Notes under the pieces: generated by a model | Databases searched by the model: none | What the model was told of the DNA's origin: nothing | The model's input: the letters and a program-made list of their open reading frames with translations, nothing else | Shown: piece by piece, positions 11,357 through 22,591 of the stretch | Layout of the letters: the number at the start of each line of letters is the position of its first letter | Numbering within the stretch: position 1 is the first letter of the stretch | Assembly (NCBI GenBank): GCA_965112965.1 | Contig: CBCOTE010000019.1 | Coordinates: 124,001 to 188,000 of the forward strand | DNA length: 64,000 bases | Source: CBCOTE01 sp965112965 | GTDB taxonomy: Bacteria; Desulfobacterota; Desulfovibrionia; Desulfovibrionales; Desulfovibrionaceae | Direction of reading: 5' to 3' | Made by a program: the position numbers and the translations under genes

Positions 11357-13733
11357 CGGCCAGCATGTTTTGTCCTGGTAAGCTCAACGTATGTTACAGT
11401 CAGGCCTAAGACTAGCGAGGCTATACATTTTTATTAGTTATGTCTGAGCTGGGAATAATGGCAGTATTAGGACGGTGTCTTTTGAGTTTTCTTGTCTCAA
11501 CCTGTGCTGTAGTAACCGCAAGTAGATAATGTATGGTCTACATTGTTACCTATATCATGCACATTTGTCTCGTGGTGGAGACCGCGCCTACGCCCTGTTT
11601 TTTGATTTTCATACTCAGCGGCATTGTCCGGAATCGTCGCCGCAGCGGTCTGGCGTGCACAAGCTAATATTTTGCCGTTTTGTCTTTTACGGCCATCCAG
11701 ATAATTTTTTTAGAGGTGCTGGAGCTTAGTCGACATGACCTGCCTGGTTTAGCTCGTGGTCTTCTTCGATATTTTTTTAGAGCTGTTCTCGATTTTGACC
11801 GGTCACCTGGAACGATATCTTAGTTGCATGGTCCGCTGGTGCTATGCATTGGACGGGCGGCATTGATGTTTTATTGTTTTTTGGCTTTAATAGAACCGAA
11901 CTAGAGGTAGGCTTGTTTCTCGATTTATCCGTGTGGTTGGTGGAGATATGATAAGGCGGGCTGAGATACTCTTAATTCTAGCCCGGGCGTTCAATGATGC
12001 TACTAGCGAGATGTGCTGGTCCACTTGGCTGGGCATCCGGTGCGTCTGGCTTTTGTCAATATTAATTCCTGTCTGGCCAGTTGGGCCGGAGGTTTGGTAT
12101 TTCTGGAGATGGTTCGGCCTTAGATATTTGTTTCCATGTGTATTTTTCTGACCAACTTAAACGCCCAGTCTTTTTATCGTGTAGGTCTAGCTGTTTTACC
12201 AAAATCTATTTAACTAACACCGATTTGTGATGCCCTGCCATCTCCATCGATTCTCTGGATCAGATCGACTTCCGACTACGACATGGGCGTGTAGTTTAAT
12301 AATTTCAAGTTCAGGCAGTAGATTGCCGTGGACAACATTGAGTGAGGCGATGCCTACGGGCAGCTTGCGTCCCTTGCCTGCGGCCTTCTCGTTGCGAGGA
12401 TATCCTTCCTGAACAATGTAGGGCTTTCGCACAGTGGCTAGGCTTAGTCCTGGATGTCGCTGGAGGATATACAGCAGGGGTCTTATTTATTGACTATAAG
12501 CTTAAGTTACCTTATGGAATAATTGAGCTTTTTTTATGTGGACTTGGTTAAGGGCTTGGCCAGACTAGCGTTTCAGCTTGCCTACTGTAATGATACATGG
12601 GTAAATATTGGCCTATTGTAAAATTGTACCGAACTGGATTTTTTTGAATTGACGGCTGGTTAAGCTTTGGATAAACCAATCTAATTCGAAGGTGAAGCGT
12701 GCGCTGAATTTTTTCACGGTAATGCTGGCTAGTCCCCAGTTATTCTTATAATAATTTATTTTTTATAGGATAACAACTATTAAGATAGCAGCCACACCTG
12801 TGTTTTTTTGCTCTGTTCAGTAATCGGCTGGTCGCGTTTGTGCCTAACTACAATAAAATTGCGCGCCGTGTCGACTGTGGGTCATTCTTTTATTTGGTTC
12901 CGTTGAGTATGCAGAGAACAGCCTGAGGCTGCTGGCTCCCTGGAGTGTTTTTTCAAATTAATTTTATTTTCTGGCTATGGCCTAACCAGTTATTGGACGA
13001 AACGGCCCTTTGGAGTCGTTTTGAACATGAATGAGTACTTGGATAAATATTGTATCGGTAGGATTAGTAGTTTGTCCCCAGGCTGTGCGAGTTAAGGCGA
13101 TGACGACTGTTCAACGACATCATATACCGCCGATTTTTAGTATTTCAGAATGAACGAAAAGGCCATTACGTTTTATGTTTTCGATAATAGTTGCCAGACC
13201 GATAACGAAGGTCGGTAATAGATTTGTACCATACCATTTCTTGTTTACCACTGCCTAGCGGTCTGGGTTATCTCTTAATTATAAGACGTATATCGAGCTA
13301 TAATTTTGGAGTTAGCGTGGGTTTGCCGGCCAGTGCTGGCCGTAGGCTTTTTCGGACAGCCTTTTCTTGTCTAGAACGGCGTATCCTTTCTATTTGTTGC
13401 GGTTATATGTGACATTGTGACGTTCAATCTGAAATGCCTGGTGACGTAACTGTTGACCAACCAGTAGCTCAGTTTTTTTGTTTAGTCCACCGATGTTGTG
13501 GACTGCATCGCGGTCCTGCGTGATTAAGAGGCCGGAGGGTGCGTAACTTTGACCATGTTCTGCGGGTAATAGTGCTGTTTATATCTTGTTGATAGATTTT
13601 TAGTCCAATTATTAATTGAATGTCTGCCCTATGGTATGCGGATGAAGTACGTCGACTTCAAGGGATTTTACTGCGTACTTTGAAATAAAACTTCTTCTAT
13701 CCGGCAAAAAAACGCAGGCAGAAGGCCATTAAT
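11357..13733. other. Decayed stretch between the pilin remnant and the RACo-like gene
   Basis: About 2.4 kb with no confident gene. The plus strand has hydrophobic fragments at 11900-12150 and a mixed region at 12215-12430 where both strands are open for about 70 codons. I considered prepilin peptidase and other pilus genes because of the pilin upstream, but nothing aligned. Confidence 0.45.
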
Positions 13734-15512
13734 GTGTGTTACGGGACTAAAAAAGCGGAGTTCGTAAGGGGAGGCATGCGGCGAGCGGCCGATGGTACCG
13801 ATATAAGGAGCGACGCACAGATTTGCGTCCGTGACGCCACGGGACACGAGGAGTGCCTTCCTTTAGGGCCGGGCCGGACCTTGGCTGAGGTGATATACGT
13901 GAGCGGTCGTTTCCCGTCGCCGGCCTTATGCGCCGGCCTGGGTCTCTGTGGCGTCTGTCGAATACGTTTTTTGTCCGTGGCGCCGGAGTCGACGTCTGTC
14001 GAGGCACGAGTGCTATCAGTTGATGCCTTGGCCGACGGTTGGCGGTTGGGTTGTCGGCATTTGGCCCAGCCAGGGTCGGTAGTTGAGTTGCCCTTATCTA
14101 TTTCGGCGACGTGCCCCCCAGCCCAGGCCATAGCCCCATTTGGTGGTCTGGGCTGGCTGGAGATGGCTGTAGATCTCGGTACTACTACCATTGAATGGGA
14201 TGCTATGGATTGTGGCTGTGTAGTGGCGTCAGGGCGAGAACTTAATCCACAGCTTGGCGCTGGCGTCGAGGTTATGTCTCGGCTGGCCTATGCTGGCACC
14301 CCGGAAGGGGCAATCCGGCTGCAGAGGCTGGTAGTGGACCGTCTGGCGGCGCTGGCCACCGGGCTGGCCGGTACGGATGGTGGTATTATTCGTGCTTGCG
14401 TGACCGGAAATAGCGTCATGCTGGCACTTCTATGCGGTCGGACGATAAAGAGTTTGGCTGGGCTGGCCCGGGCGCCTTACCATCTAGATTGGCAGGGAGG
14501 CATCGAAGTCTCTTTGGGCCCTAGCCTGCCCGTGGTGTACATACCACCGCTTATCGCTCCCTTTGTAGGCGCGGATCTAAGCGCCGGGCTGGCTGCTCTT
14601 CTTTGGTCAGGCGAGGTGGGCTCGGGGGAGATAATTAAGGGACCACCGTCTTTCCCTTTTGTGCTTGCAGACTTAGGTACCAACGGCGAGTTTCTGTTGG
14701 CGCTTTCACCGCAGCGGGTCCTTGCAGCTAGCGTGCCTATGGGGCCGGCATTGGAGGGCATTGGGTTCTCCATGGGCACTGTGGCCGGTCCAAGAGCAGT
14801 GGTTGGTTTCGATTTGGGAGCAATGGGTCTGGTGCCTATTATTTTGTCGACGGAAGCTTGTGGGCTATCCGGTTTTGCTGGAGAGACTATCCCTTTGATT
14901 GGCCGGGCGTTGGTACTTGGTTTGACTGGGACAGCTTATCTATCCCTGGCTGCAACGCTCCTGCGCTTAGGTCTTCTCGGCCGGGATGGACGCTTCATTC
15001 CTTTCGGAACCACTTTGGTCTCCCCTTTTTTGACCCGGCTGGCTGCGTTCGTGAGCGTTGGGGCCGGAGGGGAGCCATGTTTTGTTTTGCCGAATCTGTC
15101 CGTGATTGGTCGAGTTGATACTATAACCGAGAAGCAAGTCGTGTTCTCGGCCAGTGACGTGGAGTCTCTGCTTAAGGTCAAGGCTGTCTTCAATTTGGCC
15201 CTGAGCTGTCTTACGCGGCGCGCCGGACTTACTATAGGGGATCTTGCTGCAGTGTATCTTGCCGGTGCTCTAGGCAGCCACGTGGTCGTGGCTGACCTGG
15301 AAACCTTGGGTTTTTTGCCGGTCGGGTTGGGAGTGCGGGTGCGTAAAATTGGCAATACCTCTTTGGCTGGGGCACGCCTGCTTCTGCGGCAGCCGGAGCT
15401 GCGGCCGCACATCGAGGCATTGGCTGGTGGAGTAGAGTTGGTGGACTTATGTGGTATGAATTGTTTCGCGCAGCTCTATTTTTCAAAGATGGTCTTTGAA
15501 TATGTGCCTTAA
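13734..15512 (+). CDS. RACo-like ASKHA/[2Fe-2S] protein (DUF4445), corrinoid activation type
   Basis: The 592-residue product has an N-terminal plant-type ferredoxin domain: C66, C72 and C75 (CAGLGLCGVC) with a later C107 supply the four [2Fe-2S] ligands. A linker follows, then an actin-like ATPase core starting at MAVDLGTTTIE (146-156) with a second phosphate motif DLGTNGEFLL. The C-terminus has VYLAGALGSHV and GNTSLAGARLLL, both standard in DUF4445 proteins. Known members use ATP to re-reduce cobalt(II) in corrinoid proteins of the acetyl-CoA pathway or O-demethylation. ATG 13734 has a GAAGG ribosome site seven bases upstream; ATG 13776 is an alternative start. Its GC-rich coding looks under selection. 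No corrinoid protein or methyltransferase gene survives in the window, so its partner is unknown. Rsm22-like lies 177 bases downstream on the same strand. Confidence 0.87.
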   Translation: MCYGTKKAEFVRGGMRRAADGTDIRSDAQICVRDATGHEECLPLGPGRTLAEVIYVSGRFPSPALCAGLGLCGVCRIRFLSVAPESTSVEARVLSVDALADGWRLGCRHLAQPGSVVELPLSISATCPPAQAIAPFGGLGWLEMAVDLGTTTIEWDAMDCGCVVASGRELNPQLGAGVEVMSRLAYAGTPEGAIRLQRLVVDRLAALATGLAGTDGGIIRACVTGNSVMLALLCGRTIKSLAGLARAPYHLDWQGGIEVSLGPSLPVVYIPPLIAPFVGADLSAGLAALLWSGEVGSGEIIKGPPSFPFVLADLGTNGEFLLALSPQRVLAASVPMGPALEGIGFSMGTVAGPRAVVGFDLGAMGLVPIILSTEACGLSGFAGETIPLIGRALVLGLTGTAYLSLAATLLRLGLLGRDGRFIPFGTTLVSPFLTRLAAFVSVGAGGEPCFVLPNLSVIGRVDTITEKQVVFSASDVESLLKVKAVFNLALSCLTRRAGLTIGDLAAVYLAGALGSHVVVADLETLGFLPVGLGVRVRKIGNTSLAGARLLLRQPELRPHIEALAGGVELVDLCGMNCFAQLYFSKMVFEYVP

Positions 15513-15689
15513 TAGCAGAGAGCGCTTCAGTGTTCGTTGGTTTTTTCAGCGTTGTAATGTCTTGCAGGTGTTTCGATCGTCCCGCGATTGGCAAGGACCG
15601 CAGCATGGAAAAGCTTTTTTTATTTTTTTGGACCTGGAAACTAATAGACCAAAAAAACAGTCTATTTGGGCGAGCTGGGGGCGTAGTCT

Positions 15690-16967
15690 TTGATTGCCGT
15701 GACTACTGACGATAGGTTCATGTCGTCCACTGGATCAAAGCTTTTGCCCCATCTGCCATGGGCTGCTGCGGCCGAGTTGGTGCGGTATGAAGCGGTCCTA
15801 GCTGAAGTACTGCGGCTTTCTCCTCGGTATCGGCGAGAGCTACCCCGTGCCGTGGCTGAGCTCTCAGCCCGTCTGACTTTATGGCGTGGGAAGCTGACGT
15901 CGGATTACCTGCAATCGCCTGCTGCCCAGACTGCTTATCTTTCCTACTTTTTGCCATGGAATCTGCTGCGGCTGACTACCCTGCTGTCTGGTCTCACAGC
16001 CGCAGGGTTCGACCCGTTGCCAATGTTTTCGACGGATGAAGCCAAGGGCCCTCCTCTATTGCTGGACCTGGGAGCCGGCCCTCTGACCTTAACCCAGGCT
16101 TTGTGGATCGCCCGGCCGGACCTACGGGAACGGAGCCTAATGATCGTGGCCGTAGACCGCTCTCGCCGTATCCTCCAGATGGGTATTGATTTGTTCCGAC
16201 GCTTGACAGGCAGCGGTCTAAAGTACGAGGGGCCGTGGCGTATTGTTATCATTCCGGCTACACTGGAACAGAGCCTGGTTTCCCTCAGGGGCCGGCCGGA
16301 TCTATTAGTAATGGCTAACGTGCTCAACGAGTTGCCCTGGAGTCGGCGCGAGCCTTTGGATGATCAGGTAGCTCGATTGCTCGGTCGGCTGATGGGCAGG
16401 ATGGGTTGGAGGGGTGAAGGTGAAGGTCGGGGACGACTTTTGCTAGTTGAGCCAGGTAACCGTCTTGGCGGTAAATTGCTGGCTATTTTTCGTCAGGCTG
16501 GTCTGGGCCGTGATTTCGTACCGTTGGCACCTTGCACACATGTCGCTGCCTGTCCTTTTTTGAGTCGACTGGCGAGTTCTTGGTGTCATTTTACCTTTCC
16601 GGTCCAGGATGCTCCGGATTGGTTGCTGTCGCTGTCAGAATGTTCCGGACTGACTAAGGACCGGGCGGCTGTGAGCTTTTTGCTTCTTGCTCAAACAAAG
16701 GTAGTTGGTCCGGCAGCTGGAGTTGGACGGGCTCGGATACTCTCTGAGTCTTTTGTCGTTATCGGTCCTGATGGTAAACCCAGCCGTGGTCGCTATGCCT
16801 GCGGGGTCGAGGGCGTGTTGTTGCTCCTGGATGGCGCCTTCGACATTGATGGTGTAGTGGTGCATGATGATTTATTGCGGCCCGGGGGGGTGGTAGGCTA
16901 CTGGGCTGATGCAGCGGGTCGGCGAGATGCTAAGTCCGGGGCTTTGTACGCCATGACTTATCGATAA
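15690..16967 (+). CDS. Rsm22-like methyltransferase of the small ribosomal subunit
   Basis: The 425-residue product has a SAM-dependent methyltransferase fold: a glycine motif LLLDLGAGPLT (123-133), an acidic VAVDRS strand end (153-158), and ANVLNEL (209-215) typical of the Rsm22 family. A cysteine set follows at C282, C288 and C299 (PCTHVAACPF then WCH), the conserved metal or Fe-S site of bacterial and mitochondrial Rsm22. Members act in small-subunit maturation; the exact bacterial substrate is not settled. The frame opens with TTG at 15690; GTG 15699 or ATG 15720 are also possible because the ribosome site is weak. A run of seven G near 16885 lies inside the intact frame. The gene follows the RACo-like gene and may be cotranscribed with it, but the functions are unrelated. 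Confidence 0.83.
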   Translation: MIAVTTDDRFMSSTGSKLLPHLPWAAAAELVRYEAVLAEVLRLSPRYRRELPRAVAELSARLTLWRGKLTSDYLQSPAAQTAYLSYFLPWNLLRLTTLLSGLTAAGFDPLPMFSTDEAKGPPLLLDLGAGPLTLTQALWIARPDLRERSLMIVAVDRSRRILQMGIDLFRRLTGSGLKYEGPWRIVIIPATLEQSLVSLRGRPDLLVMANVLNELPWSRREPLDDQVARLLGRLMGRMGWRGEGEGRGRLLLVEPGNRLGGKLLAIFRQAGLGRDFVPLAPCTHVAACPFLSRLASSWCHFTFPVQDAPDWLLSLSECSGLTKDRAAVSFLLLAQTKVVGPAAGVGRARILSESFVVIGPDGKPSRGRYACGVEGVLLLLDGAFDIDGVVVHDDLLRPGGVVGYWADAAGRRDAKSGALYAMTYR

Positions 16968-19900
16968 TGTTGCCGTCTGGAAGTTAGTCGTTATATTTTT
17001 TTTGGGATCGTCTGCCATTTTATGCATAGTGCGCTATTATCGGATAAAATATGATCCGCTAGTCCTTAAGAGTTGCCTGTGGCCTTCTTTGCTTGAATGT
17101 AGCTGCATCGGCTGGCGTGGGCGTCTCCGTTGTATTCCATTTGAGTTTTTTTTACCTACTTTATTGGATTTGACTTGACATCGCGGCTGATTCTAGACTG
17201 ATAATGTAGGTTGTTCTAGTCTTGCGGCCATCTTTCCCTTTATGAGGCTGCCGAGATTATCCCAACGAATTTTAATTCCTTGCTCACAGCTGTGATAGTT
17301 AGTCTGTTACCACTGTGGATGTCGTAATTGATATAGTCCAGAGTAATATCGGGTCCATAGAGAAAGAATAGCTAGTTTTTTTGGTCAAGTCCAGACTCAT
17401 TGCTACTACTGAGGAACGCATTCCTAAGAGTAATTTTTTTACAAGGACTAGAACGGTATGGTCACCTCGTTGCGTGTCATGTCTGGGCAGCGGCTTCATA
17501 AGTATCTGTTTCAGACTTGTTTTTCATATAATGACTTTCATCTTGATGATGCTAAAAAGTATAAAAAAATAAGATTTTTATACCTTCTCGTTCTTGCAAA
17601 GTCGTGCAAGACATCAGCTTTTTTTCTTGATTGTATTTGATTGGGATAGTTTTGTTACCTGATCACTCATTTTTATACTATAGCTGGCCCCTGTCAGAAT
17701 ATTTATATTTAGTTCGAGTTCTACAGATATGGTGGGGGCAGCCTAATGATCATCGTGTCCTGTCTGGTGCCCGACCGGGACTTGCTCCTGATTATGACTT
17801 TTCATGTCGGCATTCTGTAGCGGTTATATAGCGAGCTGCTCCTGTATTTTGAGTGTATATATGTGGGTTCAGTCTGTGTAGTTGATGAACAGTGACAGGT
17901 CGTGGTCGTCGCTACTATATGTGAGTAATGGGCCTAAGCCAAGTTGGACTTAACTAATATAGCCAATGGTATGACTACTTGCACTGCCAGTAGTCTGGTT
18001 TACGGCATCCAGCTGGCGCCATCGAGGCCGAAGAATAATTTTGGCCGTAGCCAGACGTGACGACGTCGTCACTCAATATCCGCTCAGCCAGGCATGGTCT
18101 ACTCTGTTTTTTTTAGCTGGGATACTGTTCGGAGGTATTTGTTGTTTTTAACGACTTAGAGCAGTGCTTCTGTGTACCGCGACAGACTTAGTCATCGTAC
18201 GGCCATGATTGACTGGTGGTCTGGGTTGGGGGGTATAAACTTGCCTCTATCGGTATCTGAGTTCAGCGTTGGGTGAATTTCAATTGTTTTGTCTCAATAT
18301 TTGGTCCGGTCTGTAGCTCTTTAATCATACCCCTTGGTGTGTCATCGCGTCGTAAGGACTGAGTTTTCTGTCTAAAAAAAACATCGAAGGTATCCTAGCG
18401 TTATGCTTCTAGGAGTCATTTTTAGCTGCCTGAATAATTCCTAGCACAGCTTCACCGAGACGGGACTATAATCTTGGTCGTACGGCCAGACTGACTGAGG
18501 ATTTACAACTATGCACAGTCTGCCACAATACATGTCGCCTGAGTATAGAACATTTTTGCGGTGCGTCCCACATTTCTGATCCTGTTAAGGACATGCGCAT
18601 GAGCATCTGTTTCTTTTGCATATCGACCATTCCGAATGCCGCTATCCGTCTTGATTGCTCCGCTCAATTTGGATAGGCCAAAGCGGCGGACCGGTTAGAA
18701 GTCCATCATGCGGTGGTCAATTTGGTGGCTTGGATGATCTGCTGTATGGGCCGGATACCTTAGTTATAGGCATCAGAGCATTAAGGGCTACTTTTGTCTA
18801 AGATTATTTTATGTGTTCATTAATGGTTTCTGGGGGACGATTTCGTGGTCCTCAATACAGCGCGCCGCCTTTGGATGGGAGGCGTTTAACCACATATTAT
18901 AGAAAAATCGGCTACGGCTGTATCTGGTACGTGTCGGGAAAGCACATGTAGTTTTTTTAGCCGCCAATTGATGATTACATGGTATTTTATTTTATCTGTC
19001 AAAATTTGCATGATAATTCCTAATTTATACGTGTCATAGTCCAACAACGGTTACCTTCGGCGTCCTTGATGTTCAGCTCAAGTCGGCCATTCTTCGCTGG
19101 TACGTCGTCTGGTACGGGTTGCATAGCTAAGTGAGGAAGATACGATGTTAAGCTTTGTACTTGCTAGGTATTTTACTGTTAGGCGCCTTTGTTGCTTTTT
19201 AGTTTATTTTAAATTTAGCCTGGGCAATAAGTTACGGTGATTTTATAGGCGGCGGTCAATGTTTAAATCGAGAACCGTAATTACAATTTTGTGATAGTTG
19301 AAGTTTTCGATCCAAATGTAGAAAGCGATGCTAAAGTTGAAGCGCTCATCTTTTTCAACGCGACTGTTAATTAGGCTATTTGAGTATTTTCGGATATTGT
19401 TTTGGCCGCAGCGAGTATGATTTTAGCGAACTTTATGAGTTTTTTAGTGTTTAGAACCAGCGGGATGGAAAATTTATATAGATGTGCTTATCGCAGTAGC
19501 TATATTTTGATGATCTCACTATACAGTATTTTGAAATGATGATCATGTTACTTTGATTGGTGCCACGGTGGCGTTATACGCTGGAAACGTTGACAACTGC
19601 GCCCATAGCATTGCTATTTTAGATGGCGGTGCTCTTCTTGATGGAATCGACAAAGATGGCAAACGGCTTGTTGGCGAATTTACTGACGCGGTCCTATGTA
19701 TCTTCAGATATTTGAGAGATCTGCCTTGTATGTGGTTTATATTGGTGTTCAGGTTAGTGGCCACGGTTGCTAGATTTTCTAGAGACTTAGTCCGGTCGAA
19801 GTGATCACATTGTGAAAGAACATATCGCAGGCGCAGGCATCGGCTGGGTTGGCCGATATTATTGAGTTTGATCTCGACCTCGCGGTGAAATAGGCTTGAA

Positions 19901-21274
19901 TATCGGCCTCGATAATTTTATAGCTAACTACTTTAATAGATATAAATATACATCTAGGTTGGTCTGAAGTCGATCGGCATTACATAGGGCTGACTAGTAT
20001 CCTTCATGCCCACGTAGAGGGCGAGGTCCAGCTGAGTAAAAATGTAAATCTTGGCTACGTTCCTGATCTCATATTTTTCTTATATCGTACTAATTGTATG
20101 ACTAGTTTTTTTAGCGACAGTTACGACCGGTCTCCGGTGGACAATATAGTGTCGTCATCTGACAGTAGCCTAATGAAAAATTGATAGATAGAGCAAACAT
20201 GTAGGTTATCATGATCACAGGCGAAAATTTTTAAATATAAGAGAATGAGGCGTAGCTAGGAGGCAGCAACAGTATATTCGGCAGACGGTTGCAGGAAAAA
20301 AATATAGTGGTCGTGAGAGATTCTAGGGATTTTTTAGATGATCTAGTCCAATGCATCGCTGCGTAGACCGCAGTGTTTTTTAGATGAGACTATTATTTGT
20401 GGTCGTTTTTCATGTCTATCTGTAGTGGGTAGCGTAGTTACCAAAGCAGATTTTTTTTGGCCAGGTCGGCGCTGGAGGATAGACGCAGAGTATACGGTAG
20501 ATTATAGTCTATTCGATGCCAGTATCTGGTTACTTTTTATTTGCTCGCAGACATAACTTTTCTTTTTTTTGGCAGCGCACAAATGGTGTGGTTGAACATA
20601 GCCGCACCTAAAAGCACGTGGGCGAGAGAGACACGTTAGTATTGCTGCTATAATGTTAGTCACCAGTACACTTTTTATCCAGTTTTTTGTCGTATATGTG
20701 GCAGTTTAAATACACGCTAGTGCGGGATAGATTACGGCTAGTATGGCCTGCAGCATGCTGTCCTTTGTTTTATTTTGATTAGTCTGAATCGGCCGCATGT
20801 AGTATATTGCCAGTATAATCTATTAGTGCACTAAGACCGGCTAGTATCAACCGGACTAGGACTCTGGCTCTGGCAGTTAGTACCGAGTATTGTCTGCGGC
20901 TACCAGTAAGAAATCCAGCCAAGTCAAGTTCAATATATATTATACATGGTCAAGTAACTGCGTACAATATAATTTTAATGAATCATCAATTTAGCGACTA
21001 TCGATGACAGTGAGACGTGTAGTGATTATATCGTACACCAAATCTTAAGGTAATAGTTGTACGAGTAGGTGATGCCGCAATGTTTTATTTTCTCCAAGTG
21101 TAGGATAAAGAGTAGTTTTTTGGCCTTGGCCGTAGCCTGGAAGATGAGCAGCGCGCCAGTAGTAGCGAGGAGATAGCTAACAGCCGGTGGGTATGGCTAT
21201 TGCCGCAAGATAGCGTCAAAGAGGTGAGGCATATCGGTTCCTAATGGATGAGGGTAGGCGTACTTGACCTGTCG
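16968..21274. other. Long decayed stretch between Rsm22-like gene and tyrS
   Basis: About 4.3 kb with no named gene. Pieces that stay open include 19553-19804 on the plus strand and its mirror on the minus strand, and a hydrophobic plus-strand fragment near 19165-19240. The part just past the tyrS stop (21070-21240, minus strand) translates as a fairly clean hydrophobic piece and may be the remnant of a gene that once followed tyrS. I saw no insertion sequence or RNA gene. Confidence 0.45.
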
Positions 21275-22477
21275 TTAGGTCGTCACGGTTAGGCATAGAA
21301 AACGCTTTTTTCCTAGCTTGATCAAATATTCTCCTGGCGGCAGGGAAGTCTCGGGATTGTCGTAGCGTTCGTTGTTGACAGTGAGGGCGCCTTGAGCCAC
21401 GAGCCGTTTAGCTTCACTGCGGGATATGGTCAGGCCGCTATCGGCCAGGAAGGCCAAGGGTCGACTGGTGTCGCCGGAGGCGGCGCGGAATGATGGGGCA
21501 TCTTTGGGTATGGCACCATGGCCGAAGACCGCGTTGAAGCGGCCCAAGGCATCGGCCGCGGCCGCGGCGCCGTGATAGCGAGTTGTGATATTCCGGGCCA
21601 ATTGCTCTTTGACAGACTTAGGATGCAGAGAGCCCTTTTCCACCTGCCCCTTGATTCCTTGAATGGCAGGTAGGCTTAGATCTAAAAGGAGCTCAAAGTA
21701 GCGCCACATAAGGGTATCTGAAATGCTCATGAGCTTACCAAACATATCCGAGGCCGGATCCTCAATGGCAATAGAATTGCCCAGGGATTTACTCATTTTA
21801 TGCATGCCATCTAGGCCTTCCAGGATGGGCATAGTGAGGATAGCCTGTGGCTCCTGGCCGTATTGGGACTGTAAGGTACGGCCCATGAGTAGGTTGAACT
21901 TTTGGTCTGTGCCGCCTAACTCTACATCAGACCTAATGGCCACTGAGTCGTAACCCTGCACGAGGGGGTAGAGGAATTCGTGGAGGGCGATAGATTTGCC
22001 TGTCTTATAGCGTTTGTGAAAGTCGTCACGCTCGAGCATGCGAGCTACGGTGTAGCAGGAACATAAGTGCACAAAATTGGTGGCGTTAAAACGGTTCATC
22101 CAGCTGGAGTTGAAAACAAATTCGGTACGCTCGGGATCAAGGATATTTAAGGCCTGGCGCTTATAAGTCTCAGCGTTGGTTAGTACCTGTTCTTGGGTCA
22201 AGGTAGGGCGGGTTTCGTTTTTGCCCGATGGGTCGCCGATAAGACCGGTAAAATCGCCTATAAGGAAGATAACCTGATGTCCCAGTTCTTGGAAGTGTTT
22301 GAGTTTTTGGATGAGTACAGTGTGCCCTAAATGAAGATCTGGCGCAGTGGGATCGAACCCGGCCTTTACGCGTAGTGGCTTGCCACGGTAGAGTTTTTTT
22401 TTGAGTCCGTCTAGGTCAATGACCTCGACGACGTTGCGTTGGATGTGTTCTAGGTTTTCTTGGAAATTCATGTACAC
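21275..22477 (-). CDS. tyrS: Tyrosyl-tRNA synthetase
   Basis: TyrS charges tRNA-Tyr with tyrosine. The 400-residue product is the long TyrZ-like/TyrRS form with class I signatures HLGH (49-52) and KMSKS (227-231), the QxxGSDQ-like site here read as ELGGTDQKFNLLMGR (187-201), and a C-terminal S4 RNA-binding domain (about 335-398, LTISRSEAKRLV). GTG 22477 is preferred as start because AAGGA sits seven bases upstream; ATG 22471 would leave 13 bases. On the same strand the dead ymdB gene ends about 115 bases upstream, an order also known from Desulfovibrio. No truncation is seen and all active-site motifs are present. Confidence 0.96.
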   Translation of the reverse strand: MYMNFQENLEHIQRNVVEVIDLDGLKKKLYRGKPLRVKAGFDPTAPDLHLGHTVLIQKLKHFQELGHQVIFLIGDFTGLIGDPSGKNETRPTLTQEQVLTNAETYKRQALNILDPERTEFVFNSSWMNRFNATNFVHLCSCYTVARMLERDDFHKRYKTGKSIALHEFLYPLVQGYDSVAIRSDVELGGTDQKFNLLMGRTLQSQYGQEPQAILTMPILEGLDGMHKMSKSLGNSIAIEDPASDMFGKLMSISDTLMWRYFELLLDLSLPAIQGIKGQVEKGSLHPKSVKEQLARNITTRYHGAAAAADALGRFNAVFGHGAIPKDAPSFRAASGDTSRPLAFLADSGLTISRSEAKRLVAQGALTVNNERYDNPETSLPPGEYLIKLGKKRFLCLTVTT

Positions 22478-22591
22478 GGAGTATTCCTTGTGTATAGTTT
22501 AAGTTTTTTTGAGCATAAGAGTCGGCCTTTCGTCAAGAGTAAAGGCACGCTGTGACCTAGGCAAGGGCAGTTTGGTGGGTAGCTAGCTTAC

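Noticed and set aside
13739..15412. Several long minus-strand frames opposite the RACo-like gene
   Set aside because: They are shadows of a GC-rich coding strand; the plus-strand frame has complete domain signatures.
15643..15666. AATAGAC/GTCTATT hairpin between the RACo-like and Rsm22-like genes
   Set aside because: A seven-base AT-rich stem with a ten-base loop and no T run; too weak to call a terminator.
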